Shown here: positions 36,131 through 45,256 of the stretch, in pieces
Layout of the letters: each line of letters opens with the position of its first letter
Numbering within the stretch: position 1 is the first letter of the stretch
From: Stutzerimonas stutzeri
GTDB lineage: Bacteria > Pseudomonadota > Gammaproteobacteria > Pseudomonadales > Pseudomonadaceae
Assembly: GCA_002387205.1 (NCBI GenBank)
Contig: DGLA01000022.1
Span: forward strand, 145,940 to 209,939
Length of the DNA stretch: 64,000 nt
Direction: 5' to 3'
The notes under the pieces: generated by a model
Told to the model about the DNA's origin: nothing
The model's database searches: none
Seen by the model: the letters and a program-made list of their open reading frames with translations, nothing else
Translations under genes and position numbers: made by a program

Positions 36131-36904
36131 ATGACCAAGAAACCGCTCGCACTCGTCACCGCTTTGCTGGCCTCTGGCCTGGCCCTGCCTGCCATCGCGC
36201 AGCAACAGAACACTGCACAACAGTCCGGCATGCAGACCCAGCAGCAAGGCGCTCAGTCTGGCATGAAGCAGGGAGGCGGCTCCTCAATTCGAGTCGGCCA
36301 TGATGTTGTCGACGCGGTAGACGACGTCCGCGAAAACGTTGCCGACTTGATTGGTTCCCTGCGCCAGTCCGGCTCTACCATGGGCGTAAGCAATTGGAAG
36401 CAGAGCGACAGCCAGCTCGCACAAATGGAGCAAAAGCTCAATCAACAGATGGAACACAAGCTGGACGAAAAAGCCGAGCGTACCGACGATTACTGGAAAA
36501 GCTGGATCCGCGGAGAGGAATATAAGGTCAGCGTGACGGAGCAGGTCAACGAGCTTGCCAGTAACCTCGATGAAGTTGCCAAGATGCTCAGCGGCGCGAA
36601 AGGCCAGAAGATGCAGGAAATCGATAGCGCTGACGTCGCGAATCAGGTGGATGACTTGCAGGAAACTGTCGAGGATCTGGTCCAGGCACTGCAGGACACG
36701 GAAGGCTTGAACGTCAACCAACAGAACCTCCAGCAGGCACAGCAGCGTCTGGACACCATGGAGAAAGAACTGGATCGCCAGGCTGACATGGCCGAAGAAG
36801 AGTGGCGCACATACGCCATGGGCGAGCAGTTCAACCCAGGCGTCCAGAAAAACATCTCCGAGCTTGCGCAGATCCTGAAGAGCCTGTTCCAGCAGGCCAG
36901 CTGA
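36131..36904 (+). CDS. Exported coiled-coil protein with internal duplication, function unknown
   Basis: The 257-residue protein has a Sec signal peptide (ALVTALLASGLALPAIAQ), a Gln-rich linker (about 25-45) and two related repeats at about 58-154 and 168-253. Each repeat starts with an amphipathic DVxxxVDDxxExVxDL helix and ends with a Trp-containing GEE/GEQ segment followed by xELAxxL. It is highly acidic and helical. I do not recognise a family or function. GAGAGGAA precedes the ATG. The gene stands alone between glcC and ubiC, and its codon use looks slightly less GC-rich than neighbours. Confidence 0.88.
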   Translation: MTKKPLALVTALLASGLALPAIAQQQNTAQQSGMQTQQQGAQSGMKQGGGSSIRVGHDVVDAVDDVRENVADLIGSLRQSGSTMGVSNWKQSDSQLAQMEQKLNQQMEHKLDEKAERTDDYWKSWIRGEEYKVSVTEQVNELASNLDEVAKMLSGAKGQKMQEIDSADVANQVDDLQETVEDLVQALQDTEGLNVNQQNLQQAQQRLDTMEKELDRQADMAEEEWRTYAMGEQFNPGVQKNISELAQILKSLFQQAS

Positions 36905-36924
36905 TACCTGATCGCGCAATCCGT

Positions 36925-36953
36925 CCCACCGGCGCAGCAGGGCGCCTGGTGGG
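36925..36953. terminator. GC-rich hairpin after the coiled-coil gene
   Basis: CCCACCGGCGC pairs with GCGCCTGGTGGG with one bulged base. It starts 21 bases after the stop at 36904 and lacks a T tract, so termination is plausible but not certain. Confidence 0.45.
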
Positions 36954-37098
36954 GCCCGATCGACAGCGGCACCTAACCTGTCTCCGGCCCAACCTGATCA
37001 TCCAGCCAAGGTCAGCCCCAGGCCTGGCGTTTCCGGCCTTAAGCCCCCATTCCCCCCATGCTAGACTCGCCGCTCCTCTTCGCTGCCCACTATTATCC

Positions 37099-37638
37099 GT
37101 GCCCGACTCTCAAGACTGGCTAGCCGCCGACCACCACAGCATCTCCCTCGGACCTGACCTGCACGACTGGCTCTATGTGGACAAAGGCTCGCTCACTCGC
37201 CGCCTTACCGAGCTGGCAGCCGGCGAATTCAGCGTGACGCCACTGACTGAAGGCTGGCAGATCTTGCGTAATGACGAATGCTCATCGCTAGGCGTGGCCG
37301 ACGGGAGCCAGGGCTGGGTTCGCGAGGTTTATTTGCGCGGGCATCAGCGGCCCTGGGTATTTGCTCGCAGCGTCGCCGCACGCAGCGCGCTGGAAAGGTC
37401 CGGCCTGGACCTGCCGCACCTGGGCAGCCGCTCGCTGGGGGAATTGCTGTTCAGCGATCCGGCGTTCACTCGCGGCCCGCTGCAAGCCCGACGCTATCCC
37501 GATACATGGTTGCCGCAGGAGGTCCGCCAGGCCCAGCTCTGGGCCCGCCGTTCCTGTTTCAGCCAGGGTGACCTTCGCGTACTGGTCGCTGAAGTGTTTC
37601 TGCCGGCCCTGTGGCAGGCCGCACGGATCGCGACCTGA
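37099..37638 (+). CDS. ubiC: Chorismate pyruvate-lyase
   Basis: The 179-residue protein matches UbiC throughout (GSLTRRLTELAAGEFSVTPL, GWVREVYLRGHQRPWVFARS, RSLGELLFSDPAF, VAEVFLPALWQA). It makes 4-hydroxybenzoate from chorismate, the first step of ubiquinone biosynthesis. The GTG at 37099 is chosen as start from family length; the ribosome binding site is weak and the frame is open much further upstream. UbiA, the next enzyme, follows 49 bases later. Confidence 0.93.
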   Translation: MPDSQDWLAADHHSISLGPDLHDWLYVDKGSLTRRLTELAAGEFSVTPLTEGWQILRNDECSSLGVADGSQGWVREVYLRGHQRPWVFARSVAARSALERSGLDLPHLGSRSLGELLFSDPAFTRGPLQARRYPDTWLPQEVRQAQLWARRSCFSQGDLRVLVAEVFLPALWQAARIAT

Positions 37639-37687
37639 ACCCGACACAAACTGCCCGCAACCGCCTTCACCGACCGGAGACCCTCCG

Positions 37688-38584
37688 ATGTTCCAGAAGC
37701 TTCTGCACTCGAGCAATCGCCTCCACCCGCGCGCCTGGGACTTCATCCAGCTGATGCGCCTGGATCGCCCGATTGGCACCTACCTGTTGCTCTGGCCGAC
37801 GCTCTGGGCGCTGTGGATTGCGGGCGAGGGCTCGCCCAGCGTGAAGAACACCCTGATCTTTGTTCTTGGCGTCATTCTCATGCGCGCCGCTGGCTGCGTG
37901 ATCAATGATTTCGCCGACCGCAACCTGGACGGCCACGTCAGCCGCACCAAGGGCCGCCCACTGGCGACCGGCAAGATCTCCTCGAAGGAAGCCTGGGTCC
38001 TCTTCGCCCTCCTCGTCGCACTGAGCTTCGTGCTGGTTCTGCTGACCAACGCGGCGACCATCTGGCTGTCCTTTGGCGCCCTCGCTGTCGCATCGCTCTA
38101 CCCCTTCATGAAGCGCTACACCTACTACCCGCAGGTCGTGCTCGGGGCTGCGTTTTCCTGGGGCATGCTGATGGCCTTTACCGCCGAACGCGGCGAGCTA
38201 CCACCCGAAGCCTGGCTGCTGTTCATCGCCAACGTGCTCTGGACCGTCGCCTACGACACCTACTACGCCATGGCCGACCGTGAAGACGATCTGAAGATCG
38301 GTATCAAATCCACCGCCATCCTGTTCGGCGACGGCGACCGAGTCATTATCGCCACACTGCAAGGGCTCGCCCTGTTCTGCCTGATTCTCGCTGGCGTGCG
38401 CTTCGAACTCGGCCAGTGGTTCCACCTGGGCCTGACGATCGCAGCCGGCTGCTTCGCCTGGGAGTTCTGGAAAACCCGCTCGCGCAAATCGCAAGTCTGC
38501 TTCAAGGCGTTCCTCCACAACCACTGGGCCGGGCTGGCGATTTTGGTTGGGATAATGATGGACTATGCGACGAAGGCAAGCTGA
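37688..38584 (+). CDS. ubiA: 4-Hydroxybenzoate polyprenyltransferase
   Basis: The 298-residue membrane protein starts MFQKLLHSSNRLHPRAWDF and has the two Asp-rich prenyltransferase motifs NDFADRNLDGHV and YDTYYAMADREDD with about eight membrane helices. It attaches the polyprenyl tail to 4-hydroxybenzoate. It is in an operon with ubiC. Confidence 0.97.
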   Translation: MFQKLLHSSNRLHPRAWDFIQLMRLDRPIGTYLLLWPTLWALWIAGEGSPSVKNTLIFVLGVILMRAAGCVINDFADRNLDGHVSRTKGRPLATGKISSKEAWVLFALLVALSFVLVLLTNAATIWLSFGALAVASLYPFMKRYTYYPQVVLGAAFSWGMLMAFTAERGELPPEAWLLFIANVLWTVAYDTYYAMADREDDLKIGIKSTAILFGDGDRVIIATLQGLALFCLILAGVRFELGQWFHLGLTIAAGCFAWEFWKTRSRKSQVCFKAFLHNHWAGLAILVGIMMDYATKAS

Positions 38585-38652
38585 CAGCTGGAAGCATCGC
38601 CGGGTTCGTCAGCTCTTTTCCTCCAGCTGCAAGCTTCTAGCTTCAGGCTGCC
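38585..38652. repeat. Heptamer repeat locus C
   Basis: A short GCTGGAAGC arm begins right after the ubiA stop, and inverted units (CTCCAGCTGCAAGCTTCTAGCTTCAGGCT) end about 38650. The arms can pair as a hairpin placed like a ubiA terminator. It abuts the phoB promoter region. Confidence 0.75.
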
Positions 38653-38672
38653 ATGTAACATCTCTGCAACAT
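38653..38672 (+). promoter_or_regulatory. Possible Pho box of phoB
   Basis: Two direct repeats, TGTAACAT and TGCAACAT, start exactly 11 bases apart (38654 and 38665), the spacing of PhoB half-sites. They lie about 48 bases before the phoB ATG, which fits PhoB autoregulation. Confidence 0.6.
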
Positions 38673-38719
38673 TTCCGTTATCTAATGCCGAGCGACAATA
38701 AAACGGACCGAGAGCGGAC

Positions 38720-39409
38720 ATGAACGGCAAATGCATACTGATCGTCGATGACGAAGCGCCGATCCGGGAGATGATCGTGGTGGCGCTGGAAATGGCCGGC
38801 TACGAGTGCCTGGAAGCGGAGAACACTCAGCAGGCCCATGCGCTGATCATCGATCGCCAGCCGGACCTTATCCTGCTTGACTGGATGCTGCCCGGCACAT
38901 CCGGCATCGAGCTGGCACGGCGCCTCAAGCGCGACGAGATGACCGCCAATACACCCATCATCATGCTCACCGCCAAGGATGCCGAGGACAACAAGATCCA
39001 AGGCCTGGAAGTGGGCGCCGACGACTACATCACCAAGCCCTTCTCGCCACGCGAGCTGGTGGCGCGCCTGAAGGCCGTGCTGCGTCGCGCAGCCCCCAGC
39101 GACAACGAGACACCGATCGAGATCGGTGGCCTGCTGTTGGACCCCATCAGCCACCGAGTCACCATCGACGGCACGCCAGCCGACATGGGCCCCACCGAGT
39201 ACCGGCTGCTGCAGTTCTTCATGACCCACCAGGAGCGCGCCTATACCCGCGGGCAGTTGCTCGATCAGGTCTGGGGCGGCAATGTGTACGTCGAAGAGCG
39301 CACCGTGGACGTGCATATCCGCCGTCTGCGCAAAGCCCTGGGCGAAACCTATGAAAATCTGGTGCAGACCGTCCGCGGCACCGGCTATCGTTTTTCCACC
39401 AAGAGCTGA
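38720..39409 (+). CDS. phoB: Phosphate regulon response regulator
   Basis: The 229-residue OmpR-family regulator has receiver-domain acidic residues (VDDEAPIREM), phospho-acceptor Asp in LILLDWMLPGTSG, Lys in TKPFSPREL and a C-terminal winged helix (GQLLDQVWGGNVYVEERTVDVHIRRL shortened: ERTVDVHIRRLRKAL). It activates phosphate-starvation genes. PhoR follows 71 bases later. Confidence 0.97.
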   Translation: MNGKCILIVDDEAPIREMIVVALEMAGYECLEAENTQQAHALIIDRQPDLILLDWMLPGTSGIELARRLKRDEMTANTPIIMLTAKDAEDNKIQGLEVGADDYITKPFSPRELVARLKAVLRRAAPSDNETPIEIGGLLLDPISHRVTIDGTPADMGPTEYRLLQFFMTHQERAYTRGQLLDQVWGGNVYVEERTVDVHIRRLRKALGETYENLVQTVRGTGYRFSTKS

Positions 39410-39480
39410 ACACGCCTTGCGTCAGCTGGCGTTTTAGATGAATTCCGGCCGGCCTCAAGCTGCCTCAAGGAGCGTTAGCG

Positions 39481-40779
39481 GTGAATCAAGACTGGCAAGG
39501 CGCTCTGGTGCGTCGCCTGCTGTTGATAGTGGCTGGATGCCTGCTGGCCGGTCTGGCCACCGGCGAGTACGCCTGGGCGCTGGTGATCGGCCTGACCGGT
39601 TACCTGGGCTGGACCCTGCGCCAGGTCCGTCGGCTGCTGCTGTGGCTCAAGGACCAGGCGGACCAACCCCCGCCAGATAGTCATGGCATCTGGGGCGAAA
39701 TTTTCGACAACCTGTACCAGCTCCAGCGCCGCGATCTGCGCCTGCGGGCGCAACTGCAGTCGGTGATCGACCGAGTACAGGGCTCGACGACCGCGCTCAG
39801 GGATGCAGTCATCATGCTCGACAGCGATGGCAACCTGGAGTGGTGGAACCCCGCCGCCGAACGCCTGCTGGGCCTGAAGAAGCCGCAGGATACCGGCCAC
39901 CCGGTAACCAACCTGGTGCGCCACCCAAGCTTCAAGGAGTACTTCGACAAGGGTCGTCACGAGGAACCGCTGGAGTTGTCTTCGCCAGTCAACAACCGAC
40001 TCTGGCTGCAGATCACCATTACCCGCTACGGCAACAGCGAGCACCTAATGGTGGTGCGCGACATCACGCGACTCCATCAGCTGGAGCAGATGCGCAAGGA
40101 CTTCGTCGCCAACGTCTCCCATGAGCTGCGCACCCCGCTGACAGTGATCGCCGGCTACCTGGAGACAATGCTCGAGCACACCGACGAGATGCCGCCGCGC
40201 TGGCCACGGGCACTGAACCAGATGAACCAGCAGGCCGGTCGCATGCAACACCTGCTCAACGACCTGCTCCTGCTGGCCAAGCTGGAAGCGACCAGCCCGC
40301 CGACCAACACCCAGCCAGTGGCCGTTGCCAAGCTGCTCGAGTCGATCAAGGCCGATGCCCAGGCACTTTCCGCGGAACGCAACCACCGGATCACCCTTGA
40401 TGCCGATGCAACCCTGCGACTCAAGGGCAGTGAGAGCGAACTGCGCAGTGCCTTCTCCAACCTGATATTCAACGCGGTCAAATACACCCCGGACAACGGC
40501 GAGGTTCATATTCGCTGGTGGTGCAACGAGCACGGCGCCCATCTGGCAGTGCAGGATTCGGGCATCGGTATCGAATCCAAGCACCTGCCCCGCCTGACCG
40601 AGCGCTTCTACCGGGTCGACTCCAGTCGCGCCAGCAATACCGGCGGTACCGGTCTCGGTCTGGCCATCGTCAAGCATGTGCTGCTGCGCCACCAGGGCCG
40701 TCTGGATGTGAACAGTACGCCGGGCCAGGGCAGCGTCTTCACCTGCCACTTTCCACTGACTCAGGCCGCGGTGGTCTGA
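39481..40779 (+). CDS. phoR: Phosphate regulon sensor histidine kinase
   Basis: The 432-residue kinase has two N-terminal membrane helices (about 10-45) with almost no periplasmic loop, a PAS domain (about 100-190), the H-box NVSHELRTPLTVIAGY and ATP-binding N and G boxes (LIFNAVKYTPDNGE, DSGIGIESKHLPRL, GTGLGLAIVKH). The GTG start has AAGGAG nine bases upstream. It senses phosphate through the Pst-PhoU system rather than directly. Confidence 0.97.
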   Translation: MNQDWQGALVRRLLLIVAGCLLAGLATGEYAWALVIGLTGYLGWTLRQVRRLLLWLKDQADQPPPDSHGIWGEIFDNLYQLQRRDLRLRAQLQSVIDRVQGSTTALRDAVIMLDSDGNLEWWNPAAERLLGLKKPQDTGHPVTNLVRHPSFKEYFDKGRHEEPLELSSPVNNRLWLQITITRYGNSEHLMVVRDITRLHQLEQMRKDFVANVSHELRTPLTVIAGYLETMLEHTDEMPPRWPRALNQMNQQAGRMQHLLNDLLLLAKLEATSPPTNTQPVAVAKLLESIKADAQALSAERNHRITLDADATLRLKGSESELRSAFSNLIFNAVKYTPDNGEVHIRWWCNEHGAHLAVQDSGIGIESKHLPRLTERFYRVDSSRASNTGGTGLGLAIVKHVLLRHQGRLDVNSTPGQGSVFTCHFPLTQAAVV

Positions 40780-40876
40780 CGCCGCGTAACCGGCCGGCAC
40801 CTGCAGCCTGCCGGGTCCTTGAAATAACCCCGATGCGGCCCCATTCTTGGGCCGTCTCTGACTACCCGACAGCCTA

Positions 40877-42229
40877 ATGGACCCTTCCCCCAGCATTGCC
40901 GCCAGCTACGCCGCCCCCTCCTATTTCGCCGATTTCGGTCTGATACTTTTTGCGCTCTTTCTGGTCCTGCTCAACGGCTTTTTCGTTGCGGCCGAATTTG
41001 CCATGGTCAAGTTGCGCGCCACCAAAGTGGAGGCGATCGCCAAGCAGCACGGCTGGCGCGGGCATATCCTGCGCAAGGTGCATAGTCAGCTGGACGCCTA
41101 CCTATCGGCCTGCCAGCTGGGTATCACCCTGGCCTCACTGGGACTCGGCTGGGTCGGCGAACCGGCTTTCGCCCATCTGCTCGAGCCGGTATTCGCGGCG
41201 GTGGGTATCCAGTCACTGGCCGTCGTGCATGGCATCGCCTTCTTCACGGCGTTCTTCATCATTTCCTATTTGCACATCGTGGTCGGCGAGCTGGCACCCA
41301 AGTCCTGGGCGATCCGCAAGCCCGAACTGCTGTCGTTGTGGACGGCCGCACCGCTGTACCTCTTCTATTGGGCCATGTACCCGGCCATCTACCTGCTCAA
41401 TGCCAGCGCCAACGCCATCCTGCGACTTGCCGGACAAGGCGAGCCCGGCAGCCATCATGAACACCACTACAGTCGCGAAGAACTCAAGCTGATCCTGCAT
41501 TCCAACCGCGCCCTGGACCCGGCGAACCAGGACATCAAGGTGCTCGCCTCGGCGGTGGAAATGAGCGAGCTGGAGGTGGCGGACTGGGCCAACTCGCGCG
41601 AAGACCTGCTGCAGCTCGAGCACGACGCCTCGCTGGCGGAAATCCTGGACCTGATTCGCCGGCACAAATTCAGCCGTTACCCTGTGTACGACACTGAACA
41701 GGGCGACTACATCGGCCTGCTGCACATCAAGGATCTGCTGCTGGCCCTGGCCAGCGACGAGAAACTGGCTGAGCATTTCAACCTTGCCGATCTTCTGCGA
41801 CCGCTGGAGCGGGTGCCGCGCTACCTGCCCCTGAATGTCCTGCTGGATCAGTTCCGCCAGGGCGGTGCCCATTTCGTGCTGGTAGAAGAAGGAGACCACA
41901 AGGTGGTGGGTTTCCTGACCATGGAGGACGTGCTGGAAGTGCTGGTGGGCGATATCCAGGACGAACACCGCAAGACCGAACGAGGCATTCTCGCCTACCA
42001 GCCCGGCAAGCTGCTGGTACGCGGTGACACTCCGCTGTTCAAGCTCGAGCGCCTGCTCGGCGTGGACCTGGACCATATCGAGGCCGACACCCTCGCCGGG
42101 CTGATCTACGAGACCCTAAAGCGCGTCCCTGAAGAAAACGAGGAGCTGCTGGTCGACGACCTGCAGATCGTGGTCAAGAAAATGCGCGGGCCAAAAATCG
42201 TGCTGGCCAAGGTGTTGAAGCAGGACTAG
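40877..42229 (+). CDS. CNNM/CorC-family transporter with CBS domains
   Basis: The 450-residue protein has an N-terminal DUF21 membrane domain (about 15-210, four hydrophobic segments), a CBS-domain pair (about 230-350; FSRYPVYDTEQGDYIGLLHIKD, VGFLTMEDVLEVLVGDIQD) and a CorC/HlyC C-terminal domain. Such proteins are linked to Mg2+/Co2+ export; older annotations say hemolysin. It follows phoR on the same strand, as in Pseudomonas. Confidence 0.92.
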   Translation: MDPSPSIAASYAAPSYFADFGLILFALFLVLLNGFFVAAEFAMVKLRATKVEAIAKQHGWRGHILRKVHSQLDAYLSACQLGITLASLGLGWVGEPAFAHLLEPVFAAVGIQSLAVVHGIAFFTAFFIISYLHIVVGELAPKSWAIRKPELLSLWTAAPLYLFYWAMYPAIYLLNASANAILRLAGQGEPGSHHEHHYSREELKLILHSNRALDPANQDIKVLASAVEMSELEVADWANSREDLLQLEHDASLAEILDLIRRHKFSRYPVYDTEQGDYIGLLHIKDLLLALASDEKLAEHFNLADLLRPLERVPRYLPLNVLLDQFRQGGAHFVLVEEGDHKVVGFLTMEDVLEVLVGDIQDEHRKTERGILAYQPGKLLVRGDTPLFKLERLLGVDLDHIEADTLAGLIYETLKRVPEENEELLVDDLQIVVKKMRGPKIVLAKVLKQD

Positions 42230-42312
42230 CTGGCTTGAATAGCTTGGCGGCTTGTGAGTCGCTTAAAACCGCTTCCACTGGCCGCTTGTCGCGTTAGCCG
42301 TGTCCGGCAGCT

Positions 42313-43224
42313 TCAATCACCACCCACCGCAAAATTCGGCAGGCTGTTGACCGGCTGTGAGAAGTCGAAGGGAATGGATTCGACCGCCAGGCCCACGTTG
42401 CGCTGCACCACGAAGTGCAGGTGCGGACCGGTGCTGTTGCCGGTGTTGCCGGAGCGGGCGATGCGCGCGCCAGTCTGGACACGCTGGCCCTCCCGCACGC
42501 TGACCGACCCCTGCATCAGGTGCAGGTAGACGCCCATGGTGCCGTCATCGTGGAGGATCCGTACGTAGTTACCGGACGGGTTGTTGCCACGCCCGCTCTG
42601 GCTGTTTTCCACTCGCACCACCATCCCACCGCGTGCCGCAACGATGGGGGTTCCTTCGGGCATGGCGATGTCGGCGGCGTAGCGGCCTTTGGGGGTGAAG
42701 TGGCTGTACTTGCCGTTGGCGCCCTGCGTCAGGCGGAACGGGCCGCCGTGCCAGGGCAGGGGATATTTGTAAGGCTTGGGAATCAGTCGTGGATCGCCCA
42801 GGGCGTGGCGCAGCTTGGGCGTGTATTTCAACGGCTTCGACGGATCGAGCGGCGCAAGAGTCGCCAGGCGGATCTGGCTGCGTGGCGGCAACACCCAGCG
42901 GATCGGCTTGTCCGGTACGCCAACGGCGTTCTGCACACCGGTCAGTTTGAGTTCGACATCCACCGGAGCGTACAGGTCGTTACGCACCAGCAAGGTCTCG
43001 CCGCCTGCATGTTTGCGGGTTTCCAGTTTCACCTGGGCATCGATTTTCTCGACCATCCGATCGTTGAAGGTGAACACGCGCGCGCCCGGTGCGGCCTGGT
43101 CGCTGTAGGTGACCACGCCGTTGGCGTCGGTGTACTTGTAGATGGTCAGGGCTGAGGCGGACGAGGCCAGCCAGAACAACCCAAGAGCAAGTATGGTGCG
43201 CCCCAACATAACGGCAGACTTCAT
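42313..43224 (-). CDS. M23-family peptidase
   Basis: The 303-residue protein has a signal peptide (RTILALGLFWLASSASA), an N-terminal DUF4124-like segment (IYKYTDANGVVTYSDQ) and a C-terminal M23 domain (about 165-290) with YSHFTPKGRYAADIAMPEGT, VYLHLMQGSV and the GPHLHFVV zinc motif. It probably cleaves peptidoglycan cross-links or activates amidases in the periplasm. It is convergent with the CorC-like gene. Confidence 0.92.
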   Translation of the reverse strand: MKSAVMLGRTILALGLFWLASSASALTIYKYTDANGVVTYSDQAAPGARVFTFNDRMVEKIDAQVKLETRKHAGGETLLVRNDLYAPVDVELKLTGVQNAVGVPDKPIRWVLPPRSQIRLATLAPLDPSKPLKYTPKLRHALGDPRLIPKPYKYPLPWHGGPFRLTQGANGKYSHFTPKGRYAADIAMPEGTPIVAARGGMVVRVENSQSGRGNNPSGNYVRILHDDGTMGVYLHLMQGSVSVREGQRVQTGARIARSGNTGNSTGPHLHFVVQRNVGLAVESIPFDFSQPVNSLPNFAVGGD

Positions 43225-43371
43225 GTGGTTATGTATTCAGAGGCCCGCAGACTAGCAGCGCAACGGAGCTGACGCGAGCCGCCGACCGCCGGGCTGTGAG
43301 ATCGTTCATTAACCGCCGCGATCAATCGGACGAACGGACCCTGTCAGAGCTGAGCCGTACTCCCGAAAACA

Positions 43372-44286
43372 TCAGGCTCCCGGCACGAAATGCCGCTGCG
43401 CCGTACCCCGGGCAATCAGGCGGGACAGATAGTCGAGCTTCTGCGGATCGCGATCGACGAAGCGAAAAGTCAATTGCAGCCATTCGCTGTCGGGCTTGGG
43501 CTCCAGCGCCGCGACGGCATGCAGATAGCCATTGAGACGGGCCACCTCGCCGCCTTCGCCCTGCTCCAGATCCAGTACCGCGCTTTCCAGTACCTGTGGC
43601 AGCGCCTCACCGCGCCTGACCACCAGCAATCCCTCCTTGAGGCTTAGCGCCTTGATCACACAGGGAAGCGTTCCGGTCGCCAGCCGCAGCTGGCCCTGAC
43701 CACGACCGCCATTGGCGGACGAGGGTTTGGCGGCGCCGGGCTGGGTCAGCGGTGCCGCAAAACCGGGCGCAGGCGAAACGGTTGGCGCCGCGGTAGCCGG
43801 CTTGATCACTTCTGCCTTGCCTCCGGTAAGGGCTGCCAAGGAGTCATTGACCATCCCGGTATTTGTCGGCCGTGGCGGGGCGCTGGCAGCCAGTGCATCG
43901 AGCTTGCCGGCCCTGCCGAGCGCCTTGCGCACCTTGGTGGTCAGCTGTTCGTTGCTGAACGGTTTGCCGATGAAGTCGGAGACCCCGGACTGGATCGCCT
44001 GGACTACGTTTTCCTTGTCGCCGCGGCTGGTGACCATGATGAACGGCGTGGTCTTCAGATTCTCATGGGCGCGACACCAGGTAAGCAGTTCGAGCCCGGA
44101 CATCTCGGGCATTTCCCAGTCACAGAGGATCAGATCGAAACGGTCGCGATCGAGCATCTGCTGGGCCTTGCGTCCGTTGACTGCCTCCTCGATACGGATG
44201 CCCGGAAAGTGGCTGCGCAGCCCTTTTTTCACCAGATCCCGGATGAAAGGTGCGTCATCCACTACCAGCACACTGACCTTGCTCAT
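43372..44286 (-). CDS. Response regulator with C-terminal domain of unknown type
   Basis: The 304-residue protein starts MSKVSVLVVDDAPFIRDLV with a receiver domain (Asp in LILCDWEMPEMSGLEL, Lys in IGKPFSNEQL). A Pro/Ala-rich linker (about 130-190) leads to a C-terminal domain (about 195-300) that resembles a divergent PilZ domain (ARLNGYLHAVAALEPK, WLQLTFRFVDRDPQK), so it may respond to cyclic di-GMP. No DNA-binding domain is seen. GGAG precedes ATG 44286. It is divergent from the Usp gene. Confidence 0.87.
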   Translation of the reverse strand: MSKVSVLVVDDAPFIRDLVKKGLRSHFPGIRIEEAVNGRKAQQMLDRDRFDLILCDWEMPEMSGLELLTWCRAHENLKTTPFIMVTSRGDKENVVQAIQSGVSDFIGKPFSNEQLTTKVRKALGRAGKLDALAASAPPRPTNTGMVNDSLAALTGGKAEVIKPATAAPTVSPAPGFAAPLTQPGAAKPSSANGGRGQGQLRLATGTLPCVIKALSLKEGLLVVRRGEALPQVLESAVLDLEQGEGGEVARLNGYLHAVAALEPKPDSEWLQLTFRFVDRDPQKLDYLSRLIARGTAQRHFVPGA

Positions 44287-44461
44287 CAATCGCTCCTGCT
44301 CGAATGGTCGCCAGCATAGCGGTAGCTGCCGGTTGAAAAAAGCACAGCCGCCCTGTGCGGCTGGTTTTCTGCGACAGGAACCCTGCGACGGCGAGGGTGC
44401 GGACAAGCATCCAATGGCGCGGCATACTCACCCGGTATCCATAGCCGTCCCGGGACCCTTC

Positions 44462-45256
44462 ATGCCTCAGCACATCCTCGTCGCCCATGATCTAAGCCGG
44501 GAAGCCGACGTGGCGTTACGCCGCGCAGCCGCCTTGGCGAAACAGACTGGCGCTCGACTGAGCGTGCTGCATGTGCTGCACGAGCACGCCGATGGTGACG
44601 CTGAACAGCTGGCGCGCGGCGAGCTGCAGGCCCAGCTCGATGCTACTGGCCTGGGCGAACCGCGGCTCTGGCTTCGCCGGGGCGGTGTGGTAGAAGAATT
44701 GCTCACCCAGGCAACAGGGCTCGAGGCGGACCTGCTGGTCGTCGGTCGCCACCATCGCCGACAACCGCAAGGCTTTGCCGGCACCACACTGGAGCGCATC
44801 CTGCTCGCCTGCCCGATGCCGCTCCTGTTGGCCGTCAGTCCCGCCGCGTCATACCACCGTGCGCTGGCGGCGCTGGACTATTCACGCTGCGCCAGCCGTG
44901 CCCTGCAGAGCGCCTGGCAACTGCTGCCTGCGATGGCCGAACTGACCGCGCTGAATATTCACGAAGTCGCCGAGGTGCATGGCGCCGACGATGGTGAGCT
45001 GGCACTGCAGCAGGAGCTGTTTGACCAACTGATGGCCGACCTGCGCAGCAACCTGGCCGACAACGGTGCCCGTCTGAACCCGAGCCTTCGCCAGGGCGAA
45101 CGCAACAACTGCCTGGAAGCTGCCATCGCTGAGCTGCAACCGCAACTGCTCGCACTGGGCGGTCACAGCCGCGGGGAAGTAAGTAACGCCCTGCTCGGCA
45201 GCCTGACCCGGCAGTATCTCGACCAACCGCCCTGCGATGTGCTGATCGCCCATTGA
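44462..45256 (+). CDS. Universal stress protein, tandem Usp domains
   Basis: The 264-residue protein carries two Usp domains: about 1-125 (ILVAHDLSREADVALRRA, ADLLVVGRHHR, ERILLACPMPLLLA) and about 130-264 (ALAALDYSRCASRAL, LALGGHSRGEVSNALLGSLTRQYL). It likely binds ATP. ATG 44462 starts the family-length product; the longer open frame is antisense to the response regulator. Confidence 0.93.
   Translation: MPQHILVAHDLSREADVALRRAAALAKQTGARLSVLHVLHEHADGDAEQLARGELQAQLDATGLGEPRLWLRRGGVVEELLTQATGLEADLLVVGRHHRRQPQGFAGTTLERILLACPMPLLLAVSPAASYHRALAALDYSRCASRALQSAWQLLPAMAELTALNIHEVAEVHGADDGELALQQELFDQLMADLRSNLADNGARLNPSLRQGERNNCLEAAIAELQPQLLALGGHSRGEVSNALLGSLTRQYLDQPPCDVLIAH

Noticed and set aside
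42313..43224. M23 peptidase apparently lacking the first zinc His (RYAAD instead of HxxxD)
   Set aside because: An His lies a few residues earlier (YSHFTPKG) at the position used by the DUF4124-type subgroup as I recall it, so inactivity cannot be claimed.
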